Assembly (NCBI RefSeq): GCF_003970865.1
Contig: NZ_RXLZ01000009.1
Location: 1 to 64,000 of the forward strand
Source of the DNA: Stenotrophomonas maltophilia
GTDB taxonomy: Bacteria; Pseudomonadota; Gammaproteobacteria; Xanthomonadales; Xanthomonadaceae
Length of the DNA: 64,000 nucleotides
Direction of reading: 5' to 3'
The notes below the pieces were generated by a model that saw only the letters and a list, made by a program, of their open reading frames with translations, was not told the DNA's origin and did not search any database. The position numbers were made by a program, and so were the translations under genes. Numbering within the stretch: position 1 is the first letter of the stretch; each line of letters opens with the position of its first letter. Positions 44,489 through 52,913 of the stretch are shown piece by piece.

Positions 44489-44998
44489 TCAACGCAGGTG
44501 CGGGATCACCTGAGCCAGCAGATGGGCATCCTTCAACGCGCCGTGCAGGCCCCGGTTGCCGGGAATGCGCAGGCGCTGCAGCACATCGTCCAGCTTGTTG
44601 CCCTGGCCCGGCCAGCGCCCACGCGCCAGCTTCAGGCTGCAGGTGATGCGGCAATGCTGGGCCAAGCTGGCAGGGATGCCGGACAGGCGCAGCTCGTTGT
44701 CCAGGAACCCCACATCGAAGGTGGCGTTGTGCGCGACCATCTCGCTGCCGCGCAGGAAGTCGAGCAGTTCGGCGGCTTTGCTGGAAAACAGTGGCTTGCC
44801 CACCAGCATCGCATCGCTGATGCCATGCACCCGCTGCGCGCCCCAATCGACCTTGCGCTGCGGCTGCAGGTAGGTGTGGAACTGGCGGCCGGTGAGCTGG
44901 CCATCGATCAGTTCGACGGCACCGATTTCGATCACCCGGTGCCCCAGGCGGTGGGAGATGCCGGTGGTTTCGGTATCCAGTGCGACGATGCGACTCAT
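44489..44998 (-). CDS. DEDDh 3'-5' exonuclease (DnaQ-like)
   Basis: This 169-residue exonuclease has ExoI IVALDTETTG (Asp8, Glu10), ExoII VAHNATFDVGFL and ExoIII LHGALKDAHLLA with the His/Asp pair, so all catalytic DEDDh residues are present. VHGISDAML matches the epsilon subunit of DNA polymerase III, but the protein is shorter than DnaQ (about 240) and lacks its C-terminal alpha-binding tail. It is therefore probably a stand-alone proofreading or repair exonuclease, with dnaQ likely elsewhere in the genome. Confidence 0.85.
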   Translation of the reverse strand: MSRIVALDTETTGISHRLGHRVIEIGAVELIDGQLTGRQFHTYLQPQRKVDWGAQRVHGISDAMLVGKPLFSSKAAELLDFLRGSEMVAHNATFDVGFLDNELRLSGIPASLAQHCRITCSLKLARGRWPGQGNKLDDVLQRLRIPGNRGLHGALKDAHLLAQVIPHLR

Positions 44999-45053
44999 GC
45001 GTGGGGCTGTTTCCTGTTGCGTGCTGTGGTGATTTTCGCACGCCCGGTGCGTG

Positions 45054-45947
45054 TCACCCCAACACCTCCACCACCCAATCGATGAACACCCGCAGCCGCT
45101 GGCTCATGTGCCGGTTCGGCGGGAACATCACGTGCATCGGCATCGGCGGCAGCTGCCAGCCCTGCAGCACCGGCATCAGCTCGCCACGCGCCACATGCGG
45201 CTCGGCCATATAGCTGGGCAGCGCCACCACGCCCAGCCCCGCAAGCGCAGCCGCCAGATAGGCGTTACCGTCGTCGAAGCCGACCGTATAGCGGCCCTGC
45301 ACCTCGACGCGCTCATCGCCGCGCTGGGCATTGAACACTCGGGCACGGCCGCTGCGCGGGCTGAGAAAGCCGACCATGTGGTGATCGGGCCCTTCCAGCG
45401 CGTGCGGGTCGGCCGGCAGGCCGAAGCGCTGCACATAGCCCGGGCTGGCGTGGAAACCGATCGGCAGCGCCGCCAGCGGCCGCGCCACCAGTGCCGGGTC
45501 GGCCGGGGTGCCACCACGGATCACGCAGTCGACGTTGTCGGCGATGACATCGACCTCGCGGTCGCTGACGCCGATGTCCAGCTGGATCTCCGGGTAGCGC
45601 GCCTGGAAATCCGGCAGCGCCGGCACCAGCTGCAGCCGCGCATACGGCCCGGGCACATCCACGCGCAGGCGCCCGCGCGGCTGGGTGGCCGCGTCGCCCA
45701 GCCCGCCTTCCACCTCTTCCAGCTCGGCCAGCAAGCGGGCGATGCGCGGGTAGTAGGCCGCGCCATCGGCGGTGACGCTGACCCGGCGCGTAGTGCGATT
45801 GAGCAGGCGCAGCCGCAGGTGCGCCTCCAGCTGCTGCACCAGCTGGGTGGCTGTGGTGCGGCTGATCTGCAGGGTCTGCGCGGCACGGGTGAAGCTGCCG
45901 GTCTCCACCACCCGGGCAAACGCCCGCATCGCCTCGAAACGGTCCAT
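45054..45947 (-). CDS. LysR-family transcriptional regulator
   Basis: This 297-residue regulator has an N-terminal winged helix (FARVVETGSFTRAAQTLQISRTTATQLVQQLEAHL) and an LTTR substrate-binding domain of the CrgA-like subgroup (LRVDVPGPYARLQLVPALPDF). The start at MDRFEAMRAF is typical of this subgroup. It is transcribed away from the RidA gene with 108 nt between them. LysR regulators commonly control such a divergent neighbour, so RidA is its first candidate target. Confidence 0.92.
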   Translation of the reverse strand: MDRFEAMRAFARVVETGSFTRAAQTLQISRTTATQLVQQLEAHLRLRLLNRTTRRVSVTADGAAYYPRIARLLAELEEVEGGLGDAATQPRGRLRVDVPGPYARLQLVPALPDFQARYPEIQLDIGVSDREVDVIADNVDCVIRGGTPADPALVARPLAALPIGFHASPGYVQRFGLPADPHALEGPDHHMVGFLSPRSGRARVFNAQRGDERVEVQGRYTVGFDDGNAYLAAALAGLGVVALPSYMAEPHVARGELMPVLQGWQLPPMPMHVMFPPNRHMSQRLRVFIDWVVEVLG

Positions 45948-45957
45948 GGCGGGCCAT

Positions 45958-45978
45958 GATTGTTTGGAATTGGCAATC
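45958..45978. promoter_or_regulatory. Candidate LysR operator in lysR-ridA intergenic region
   Basis: GATTG and CAATC form an inverted repeat separated by 11 nt in the divergent region, next to the LysR start. It is of the T-N11-A kind bound by LysR regulators. Confidence 0.35.
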
Positions 45979-46055
45979 AATCTAGGCCGATCATCGCGGT
46001 TTATCCAGACAGCGCTGGCGCGGAGGATGGCGTTCTCTCCCACGGGATCTTCCCC

Positions 46056-46445
46056 ATGTCACAGCGTGATGTCGTTTTCCCCGCCGGCCGCCAGGCCCTG
46101 TACGAGCGCAACCGCTACTCGCCGGCGATCCGTTCCAATGGCTTGCTGTTCGTTTCCGGCCAGGTCGGCAGCCGCGAGGACGGCTCGCCCGAGCCGGACT
46201 TCGAAACGCAGGTGCACCGCGCCTTCGAGAATCTCAATGCGGTGCTGGCCGCCGCAGGCTGCACGTTCGATGACGTGGTCGACGTGACCGTGTTCCTGGT
46301 CGACCCGGAAACGAACTTCGAGAAGGCCTGGGCGATCGTGCCCGAGTACTGGGGCGAGGCGCCGCACCCGACCCTGACCGGTATCGGCGTGACCTGGCTG
46401 TACGGGTTCCAGTTCGAGATCAAGGTGATCGCGAAGCTGCCGTGA
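46056..46445 (+). CDS. RidA/YjgF/YER057c-family protein
   Basis: This 129-residue protein begins MSQRDVVFPAGRQALYERNR after a GGGA ribosome site. The family motif is present (GLLFVSGQVGSREDG, then QVHRAFENLNAVLAAAG), but the conserved arginine of canonical RidA near the C-terminus (R105) is not obvious in HPTLTGIGVTWLYGFQFEI. Deaminase activity on reactive enamine/imine intermediates is therefore uncertain and it may be one of the non-canonical Rid subfamilies. It is divergent from the LysR gene. Confidence 0.85.
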   Translation: MSQRDVVFPAGRQALYERNRYSPAIRSNGLLFVSGQVGSREDGSPEPDFETQVHRAFENLNAVLAAAGCTFDDVVDVTVFLVDPETNFEKAWAIVPEYWGEAPHPTLTGIGVTWLYGFQFEIKVIAKLP

Positions 46446-46450
46446 CATGG

Positions 46451-46614
46451 GTAGTGCCGGCCGCTGGCCGGCAGCGTGGTGGGGTCGAAAAGCGTGTCGA
46501 CCAAGGTCGACACCCACCAAGGCAGGAGGTCGATACCCACCAGGGCAGAAGGTCGATACCCACCATAGAAGGAGGTCGGCACCCACCAAGGCAGGAGGTC
46601 GACACCTGCCAGAG
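46451..46614. repeat. SMAG element plus four 23-bp tandem repeats
   Basis: A GTAGTGCCGGCC element (46451-46473) and a GTGTCGACCAAGGTCGACAC palindrome (46494-46513) are followed by four head-to-tail 23-bp units from 46508 to 46599. The units are of the form CGACACCCACCAAGGC-AGGAGGT with a few changes each, plus a partial fifth. It appears to be expansion of one SMAG arm. Confidence 0.75.
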
Positions 46615-46712
46615 CTGGCGTGCGCGGCCCACCTGAACGGGAGGTTCCGACGAATTCCCGAGGTGGCCATTGATATTGTATCCGGCGAAAACCGCTTGCT
46701 AGCCTCCCTTCC

Positions 46713-47048
46713 ATGCGCCGGATCACCCGCCAACTGCGTACGTACCTGATGATGCTGCTGATGGCGGCATTCGTGGTCGTGCCGGTGGCCGACGCACTGG
46801 TGTGTGCGGTGGAACCGCATGCCAGCAGCGCCCATGTCGAGTCCCTTGCGGACGATGCAGGCGGTGACAGCGACAGCAAGCACACGGGTGCCTGCACGCA
46901 TAACCACTGCCATCACTCCACGCTGAGCCTGCCAGCGAACGATTTCGCCGCCTTCGGTACGCCGCTGCCGGCGCGCTGGATGAATGCCGGCGACGTGGCA
47001 ACCTATGCGGTCGCCCAGGATGAATTGACGCGTCCCCCCCGGGCGTGA
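46713..47048 (+). CDS. CzcI-like small periplasmic metal-resistance protein
   Basis: This 111-residue protein has an N-terminal signal/membrane segment (YLMMLLMAAFVVVPVADALV) and a His/Cys cluster GACTHNHCHHST near residue 60-72. Proteins of this size and layout precede czcCBA operons (CzcI type) and are thought to modulate metal response. It lies 56 nt before czcC on the same strand. The exact family is not certain, but the context and metal-binding residues agree. Confidence 0.7.
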   Translation: MRRITRQLRTYLMMLLMAAFVVVPVADALVCAVEPHASSAHVESLADDAGGDSDSKHTGACTHNHCHHSTLSLPANDFAAFGTPLPARWMNAGDVATYAVAQDELTRPPRA

Positions 47049-47104
47049 GTTGAGCGCGTCCCGCAATCGCGGGCTCCCGTTTCACTCACAACCGGAATCC
47101 CCCT

Positions 47105-48358
47105 ATGTCGATCCTGACACCTCGGTCGCCGCGCGCGGCCGGGCTGGTCGTCGCCGTGTTGCTGGGCCTGGCCCCGGCAATGCAGGCGTCGGCACAAGCC
47201 GCCCCTTCCTACGACACCCTGCTTGAACGCCTGGACCAGCTGCCCGGCACCCGTGTGGGTACGGCGCTGGCCGAGGCCGCCGATGCGCGCGCCGACCAGG
47301 CCCGTGCGTTGCCCAACCCTTCCCTTTCCTACTCCGCCGAAAACGCCTGGGGCACCGGCTCCTATGGCGGCATGGGCAAGGCCGATACCGTGCTCACCCT
47401 GTCCCAGCCGCTGGAGGTCTGGGGCCAGCGTGGCGCGCGTGTCCGTGCCGCCCGCGCCGAGGCACAGGCGGCCAACCTGCGTGGCGCGCAGAGTCGCAGC
47501 GATGTGGCCAGCCAGCTCGCGGTGGTCTACGCACAGGCGGAAAGTGCACTGCGCCGCTACACCCTGGCCGAAGAAGCGCTGACCCTCACCCGCGATGACG
47601 CCAACGCCGTCAACGCGATGGTCAAGCAGGGCCGCGAGCCGCAGCTTCGCGCGGTGCAGGCGCAGAGCGAAGTGGCCAACGCCAGTGCTTCACTGGATGA
47701 GGCGCAGGCCTTCCGCGATGCCGCGCTGGCCCGCCTGGCCGGAGCCGCGCTGCTGGATGCGCCGGTGCAGGCGATCGACGACAGCCTGCTCGACCGTGCG
47801 CCGCCGCTGCCGCGTGGCGCCACCGACGTGGCACTGGCAGTGCGCATCGCCGAAGCCGAAGCCGATGCGGCGGGCAAGCTGGTCGACGTGGAGCGCAAGC
47901 GCGCCCTGCCCGACCTCAGTGTCACCGCCGCGCAGACCCGCTTCCGCGAAGGCGGCGAGCGTGCCTACAACCTCGGGGTCAGCCTCAGCATCCCGCTGTT
48001 CGACCGCAACCGCGGTGGCATCCGCGCCGCCAATGCCGACCAGCGCGCGGCCGAAGCACGCCTGGACCAGCAGCGCCGCGACAGCGAGGCCGCACGCCTG
48101 TCCGCCGTAGCCGGACTGAAAGCCGCCGGCAGCCGGACCCGCGCCGCCGATGAAAGCGTGGTTGCCGCCGAAGAGGCGTATCGCCTGGCCCGCGTCGGCT
48201 TCGATGCCGGACGCATCTCGCAGCTGGAACTGCGCAGCACCCGCAGCGCCCTCATCGCCGCCCGCGGCACCGCCGTGGACGCGCGCCTGTCGCGCGTCGG
48301 CGCGGAAATCGATCTTGCCCGCCTTGAAGGGCGCGCACCTTTTGTGGAGGCCCCATGA
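47105..48358 (+). CDS. czcC: Outer-membrane efflux channel CzcC (TolC family)
   Basis: This 417-residue outer-membrane efflux protein has a signal peptide ending near AMQASAQA. Two OEP repeats are rich in long helices (ADQARALPNPSLSYSAEN; later RALPDLSVTAAQTRF with LGVSLSIPLFDRNRG). It is the outer-membrane exit of a heavy-metal RND pump and is joined to czcB by an ATGA overlap. Confidence 0.9.
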   Translation: MSILTPRSPRAAGLVVAVLLGLAPAMQASAQAAPSYDTLLERLDQLPGTRVGTALAEAADARADQARALPNPSLSYSAENAWGTGSYGGMGKADTVLTLSQPLEVWGQRGARVRAARAEAQAANLRGAQSRSDVASQLAVVYAQAESALRRYTLAEEALTLTRDDANAVNAMVKQGREPQLRAVQAQSEVANASASLDEAQAFRDAALARLAGAALLDAPVQAIDDSLLDRAPPLPRGATDVALAVRIAEAEADAAGKLVDVERKRALPDLSVTAAQTRFREGGERAYNLGVSLSIPLFDRNRGGIRAANADQRAAEARLDQQRRDSEAARLSAVAGLKAAGSRTRAADESVVAAEEAYRLARVGFDAGRISQLELRSTRSALIAARGTAVDARLSRVGAEIDLARLEGRAPFVEAP

Positions 48359-49560
48359 CTCTCTCCCGTACTTTCCCGCTGATCGGCGGCGTGCTGCTGA
48401 CCGTCCTGCTGGCCGGCTGCGCTGGCAACGCGCAGACACCTGCAAATGAAGACCCCGCCGCGGCCAAGGCGGGCACCGACGATGGCCATGGCCACGCGAC
48501 CGACAGCAAGGAAGCCAAGGCGGAAGCCGCCAAGGCCCCCGCTGATGCTGACGAAGGCGTGGTTGCGCTGACCACGGAACAGATCAAGGCATCCGGTATC
48601 GAAGTGGTTGCGATCGGTCGCGGTGGTGGTGGCTCGACCCGGCTGTCCGGCAGGGTCGAGCCCACCGTGGGCGCCCGCGCTTCGGTGGCCTCCACGGTGA
48701 CCGGCCGCGTCGAGCGCGTGCTGGTCGCGCCGGGCACGGCGGTGAAGCAGAACCAGGCACTGGCCATCGTGGTGAGTGGCGAGGCCGCGGTGTTCCGCGC
48801 CAATGCGCTGGCCGCATCGGCCGAAGCCGAAGCCGCGCGCCTGGCCTATGGCCGCGACAAGGCGCTGGTCGACCAGGGCGTGGTCGCCCGCCAGGAAATG
48901 GAAACCTCGCGCGCACGTTCGCTGGCGGCACAGGCCCAGGCCGCCGCCGCGCAGGCCCAGGCCGCCGCCAACGGTTCGCCGGACAGCAGCGGTCGCGTGC
49001 GCATCACCAGCCCGGTAGCCGGCATCGTCGGCAACGTGCAGGTCACCCCGGGTGGCGTGGTCGCCGCCGGCAGCGCGGTGGCCGACGTCGCCGACCCGAC
49101 GATGAACGAGCTGGTGTTCACCGCACCGCCGGCGCTGGCCGCACAGGTCACGCCCGGCATGAAGCTGGAAGTAAGCGTACCGGGTGGCAGCTTCACCGCC
49201 ACCGTCACCGGTTCGGCCGCCGATGTCCGCCAGCAGGGCGGCGTCGCGGTGATCCGTGCCACGCCGGTGGATGCGTCGCTGCCGCCGGCCGGTTCGCCGG
49301 TATCGGCCGTGGTGGTCACCGAAGGCCAGGACGGCTCGCTTAGCGTCCCGGCCGATGCCGTGCAGAACGTCGATGGCAGCAGTGCGGTGTTCGTCGCCGT
49401 CGAAGGCGGCTTCAAGGTGCAGCCGGTCCTGGCTGGCCGTCGTGCCGGTGACCGCATCGAGATCCTCGGTGGCCTGACCGGCAGCGAGCGCATCGTTGGC
49501 AGCAACGCCTTCCTGCTCAAGGCCGAACTGGCCAAGGGCGAAGCCGAGCACGGCCACTGA
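48355..49560 (+). CDS. czcB: Heavy-metal RND efflux periplasmic adaptor CzcB
   Basis: This 401-residue adaptor starts with a lipoprotein signal, with lipobox LLAGC and Cys22. A short His-containing stretch (DDGHGHATD) follows, as in metal-pump adaptors. Barrel and helical-hairpin parts include VEPTVGARASVASTVTGRVE and a long Ala/Gln hairpin (AAQAQAAAAQAQAAANGS). The C-terminus ends GEAEHGH, again with His. It couples CzcA to CzcC and may chaperone the metal ion. The ATG overlaps czcC by 4 nt. Confidence 0.9.
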   Translation: MTLSRTFPLIGGVLLTVLLAGCAGNAQTPANEDPAAAKAGTDDGHGHATDSKEAKAEAAKAPADADEGVVALTTEQIKASGIEVVAIGRGGGGSTRLSGRVEPTVGARASVASTVTGRVERVLVAPGTAVKQNQALAIVVSGEAAVFRANALAASAEAEAARLAYGRDKALVDQGVVARQEMETSRARSLAAQAQAAAAQAQAAANGSPDSSGRVRITSPVAGIVGNVQVTPGGVVAAGSAVADVADPTMNELVFTAPPALAAQVTPGMKLEVSVPGGSFTATVTGSAADVRQQGGVAVIRATPVDASLPPAGSPVSAVVVTEGQDGSLSVPADAVQNVDGSSAVFVAVEGGFKVQPVLAGRRAGDRIEILGGLTGSERIVGSNAFLLKAELAKGEAEHGH

Positions 49561-49570
49561 GGAGGCGACC

Positions 49571-52500
49571 ATGTTCAAGCTGATCATTGAAACAGCGGTG
49601 CGCCACCGCTGGCTGGTGGTGTTCATGGCGGCGCTGATCGCCGCGGTGGGCCTGTTCCAGCTGGGCAAGCTGCCGATCGACGCGGTGCCGGACATCACCA
49701 ACCGCCAGGTGCAGATCAACACGGTGGCACCGGCGCTGACGCCGGAGCAGATCGAGCGGCAGGTGACCTATCCGCTGGAAACCGCGCTGGCCGGCATTCC
49801 CGGCCTGACCACCACGCGTTCGCTGTCGCGCAATGGCTTCTCGCAGGTCACCGCGATCTTCACCGATGCCACCGACATCTACTTCGCCCGCCAGCAGGTG
49901 GCCGAGCGCATGCGCGAAGCGTCTGAAGACCTGCCCGATGGCGCGTCGCCGATGCTGTCGCCGGTCACCACCGGTCTCGGCGAAGTGCTGATGTGGACGG
50001 TGGACTTCACCGCGTTCGATCCGGCCAAGCTGGCCAAGCCCGGTGAAGCCGGCTGGCAGGCCGGCGAGGTCTACCGCACGCCGGAAGGCAACCTGCTGCG
50101 GACACCCGAAGAACGTGCGACCTACCTGCGCACCGTGCAGGACTGGATCATCGCGCCGCAGATGCGTTCCAGCCCGGGGCTGGCCGGCGTCGATACGGTC
50201 GGTGGCTACGTCAAGGAATACGGCGTGCATCCGGACAGCGCCAGGCTGGCCGCGCATGGCCTCGGCCTGGCCGACCTGGTCACTGCCCTGCAGCGTTCCA
50301 ATGTGCAGGCCGGTGCCGGTTTCGTGCAGCGTGCCGGTGAGGGCCTGGTGGTACGAGCTGACGGCCTGGCGCTGACCACCGACGACCTGGCGCAGGCCCC
50401 GGTAGCGACCCGCAATGGCGTGGTGGTGCGCGTGGCTGATGTGGCCGACGTCGACCTGAGCCGCGCGCCGCGCCTGGGTGCGGCCAGCCGCAACGGCCAC
50501 GAAGCCGTGCTCGGTACCGCACTGATGATTGCCGGTGGCAACAGCCGCACCGTGGCCCAGGCCGCGGCCGCGCGCCTGGAGCAGGTCAACAAGTCGCTGC
50601 CGGCCGACATCGTGGCGGCACCGGTGCTGGACCGCAGCGTGCTGGTCAATTCCACCATCAAGACCGTGGCCAAGAACCTCACCGAGGGTGCGCTGCTGGT
50701 GGTGGTGGTGCTGTTCCTGCTGCTGGGCAACCTGCGTGCGGCGACGATCACCGCGCTGGTGATTCCGCTGTCGTTCCTGTTCGCAGTGATCGGCATGAAC
50801 CGCTTCGGCATCAGCGGCAACCTGATGAGCCTGGGTGCGCTGGACTTCGGCATCCTGGTGGACGGTGCGGTGATCGTGGTCGAGTCGACGCTGCTGATGC
50901 TGGGCCAGCGCCGCGCCGAACTGGGCCGTGCGCTGACCGCAATGGAACGCCTGCGCGTGGCCGCCGATTCGGCAATGAAGATGGCGCGTCCGGCGGCGTT
51001 CGGACAGTTGATCATCCTGCTGGTGTTCGCGCCGATCCTCACGCTGGAAGGCGTGGAGGGCAAGACGTTCCACCCGATGGCAGCGACCTTCATGCTGGCC
51101 CTGGTCGGTGCCTTCATCTTCTCCTTCACCTTCGTGCCGGCGATGGCCGCGCTGCTGGTGCGCGAGCCCAAGGTGAAGGATGGCGATGCACATGCGGACG
51201 ACGGCGAGCACGAAACCAAGCTGATCCGCGTGCTGCGTGGGCGCATCGAACCGGTGGTGCGCAAGGCCGTGGCACATCCGCGTACGGTGCTGGCCGGTGC
51301 GGTGATGATGGTGGTGGTGGGCATCGGTTCGTTCACGCTGCTGGGCCGCGAGTTCATGCCGACGCTGGACGAAGGCAACGTGGCGATGCAGGCCCTGCGC
51401 GTGCCGTCGACCTCGCTGGAGCAGTCACTGGCGATGCAGCTGGCACTGGAAAAGGCCATTGCCAAGCAGCCGGAGGTGGAGACCGTGTTCTCGCGTACCG
51501 GTACCGCCGAGGCGGCCATCGACCCGATGCCGACCAATATCTCCGACAGCGTGATCGTGCTGAAGCCACGCAAGGACTGGCCCGATCCGAAGCTGGACAA
51601 GGAAGCACTGGTGGCGCGCTTCGAGAAACTGGCCGGGCAGCAGCTGGGCAACAGCTTCGAGTTCAGCCAGCCGATCGAACTGCGCTTCAACGAGCTGATC
51701 TCCGGCGTGCGTACCGACCTGGCGGTGATGATCTTCGGCGATGACTTCAGCCAGCTGCAGAAGGTGGCCGACCAGGTGGCGCTGAAGCTGCGTGCGGTGA
51801 ACGGCGCGGCCGACGTGCGGGTGGAGCAGATCTCCGGTCTGCCTACGCTCAACGTGGCAATCGACCACGTGGCGGCGGCGCAGTACGGCCTGACTGCTGC
51901 GGATGTGAGTGATGCACTGTCCACCGGCATTGGTGGCACGGCGGCCGGCAAGATCTTCGAAGGCGACCGCCGCTTCAACGTGGTGGTGCGCCTGGACGAT
52001 GCCTCGCGCAACGATCCGGACCAGCTGGCCTCGCTGCCGATTGCTACGCCCTCGGGGTTGGTGATTCCGTTGTCATCGGTAGCGCGCATCACGGTGAGCG
52101 AAGGGCCGAACCAGATCAGCCGCAACAACGGCAGCCGCCGCGTGGTGGTGCAGGCCAACGTGCGTGGCCGCGATCTGGGCGGTTTCGTCGGCGAGGCGCA
52201 GGCGGCGGTGGCCGACGTGGCGCTGCCGCCGGGTGCCTACCTGACCTGGGGTGGCCAGTTCGAGAACCTGCAGCGCGCGGAGAAGCGACTGGCGACGGTG
52301 GTGCCGGTGGTGTTCCTGCTGATCGGCAGCCTGCTGTTCATGGCCCTGCGCAGTGGCAAGGAGGCCATTCTGGTGTTCAGCTGCGTACCGTTGGCGCTGG
52401 TCGGCGGCATCCTCGCGCTGCTGCTGCGTGGCATGCCGTTCTCGGTGTCGGCGGCGGTTGGCTTCATCGCCGTCTCCGGCGTGGCCACGTTGAACGGCCT

Positions 52501-52780
52501 GGTACTGATGCAGGCGATCCGCGAGCGCCTGGATGCCGGTGACCTGCCGATGATGGCGGCGATCAACGGTGCCTCCAGCCGTATCCGCGCGGTGCTGACC
52601 ACCGCGCTGGTGGCGATCGTCGGCTTCATTCCGATGGCGATTGCCAGCGGTTCCGGTGCGGAGGTGCAGAAGCCGCTGGCGACGGTGGTGATCGGTGGCC
52701 TGATCACCGCCACCGTGCTGACCCTGCTGGTGCTGCCGACCTTCGCTGCACGGGTGGCCAAGCCGCGGGCGGTGGGCTGA
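49571..52780 (+). CDS. czcA: Heavy-metal efflux RND transporter CzcA
   Basis: This 1069-residue inner-membrane RND pump of the HME family starts MFKLIIETAVRHRWLVVF after a strong GGAGG site 10 nt past czcB. The family motif DFGILVDGAVIVVES begins at residue 425, in the membrane helix that carries the proton-relay acidic residues; DFG with an acidic residue later in the helix is typical of Co/Zn/Cd-type pumps rather than CusA. Twelve membrane helices in two blocks and a large periplasmic region (KIEDMP-like text replaced by GREFMPTLDEGN) are visible. Proton-driven export of divalent cations is the expected role. Confidence 0.93.
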   Translation: MFKLIIETAVRHRWLVVFMAALIAAVGLFQLGKLPIDAVPDITNRQVQINTVAPALTPEQIERQVTYPLETALAGIPGLTTTRSLSRNGFSQVTAIFTDATDIYFARQQVAERMREASEDLPDGASPMLSPVTTGLGEVLMWTVDFTAFDPAKLAKPGEAGWQAGEVYRTPEGNLLRTPEERATYLRTVQDWIIAPQMRSSPGLAGVDTVGGYVKEYGVHPDSARLAAHGLGLADLVTALQRSNVQAGAGFVQRAGEGLVVRADGLALTTDDLAQAPVATRNGVVVRVADVADVDLSRAPRLGAASRNGHEAVLGTALMIAGGNSRTVAQAAAARLEQVNKSLPADIVAAPVLDRSVLVNSTIKTVAKNLTEGALLVVVVLFLLLGNLRAATITALVIPLSFLFAVIGMNRFGISGNLMSLGALDFGILVDGAVIVVESTLLMLGQRRAELGRALTAMERLRVAADSAMKMARPAAFGQLIILLVFAPILTLEGVEGKTFHPMAATFMLALVGAFIFSFTFVPAMAALLVREPKVKDGDAHADDGEHETKLIRVLRGRIEPVVRKAVAHPRTVLAGAVMMVVVGIGSFTLLGREFMPTLDEGNVAMQALRVPSTSLEQSLAMQLALEKAIAKQPEVETVFSRTGTAEAAIDPMPTNISDSVIVLKPRKDWPDPKLDKEALVARFEKLAGQQLGNSFEFSQPIELRFNELISGVRTDLAVMIFGDDFSQLQKVADQVALKLRAVNGAADVRVEQISGLPTLNVAIDHVAAAQYGLTAADVSDALSTGIGGTAAGKIFEGDRRFNVVVRLDDASRNDPDQLASLPIATPSGLVIPLSSVARITVSEGPNQISRNNGSRRVVVQANVRGRDLGGFVGEAQAAVADVALPPGAYLTWGGQFENLQRAEKRLATVVPVVFLLIGSLLFMALRSGKEAILVFSCVPLALVGGILALLLRGMPFSVSAAVGFIAVSGVATLNGLVLMQAIRERLDAGDLPMMAAINGASSRIRAVLTTALVAIVGFIPMAIASGSGAEVQKPLATVVIGGLITATVLTLLVLPTFAARVAKPRAVG

Positions 52781-52787
52781 AAGACCA

Positions 52788-52818
52788 CGGGGTCGGATCC
52801 TGTGATCCGACCCCGTTT
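52788..52818 (+). terminator. Rho-independent terminator of the czc operon
   Basis: CGGGGTCGGATC pairs perfectly with GATCCGACCCCG over a 4-nt loop and is followed by TTT, 7 nt after the czcA stop. The stem is long enough to act for either direction. Confidence 0.8.
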
Positions 52819-52830
52819 CCCGGTCCGAGG

Positions 52831-52904
52831 GAGTGCCGGCCGCTGGCCGGCAATGTCGAACGATCGCGGTGCGTGCAGGTTGCCGGCCAGCGGCCGGCAC
52901 TACC
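52831..52904. repeat. SMAG pair (TGCCGGCCGCTGGCCGGCA type)
   Basis: Two TGCCGGCC-GGCCGGCA units in inverted order are about 28 nt apart; the second ends in CTACC. They lie between the convergent czc operon and the DUF885 gene. Confidence 0.8.
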
Positions 52905-52913
52905 CGGTAGCGG

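Noticed and set aside
46508-46610. Tandem repeat as CRISPR array
   Set aside because: Units of 23 bp follow each other without spacers and derive from a SMAG-like palindrome; no cas genes are present.
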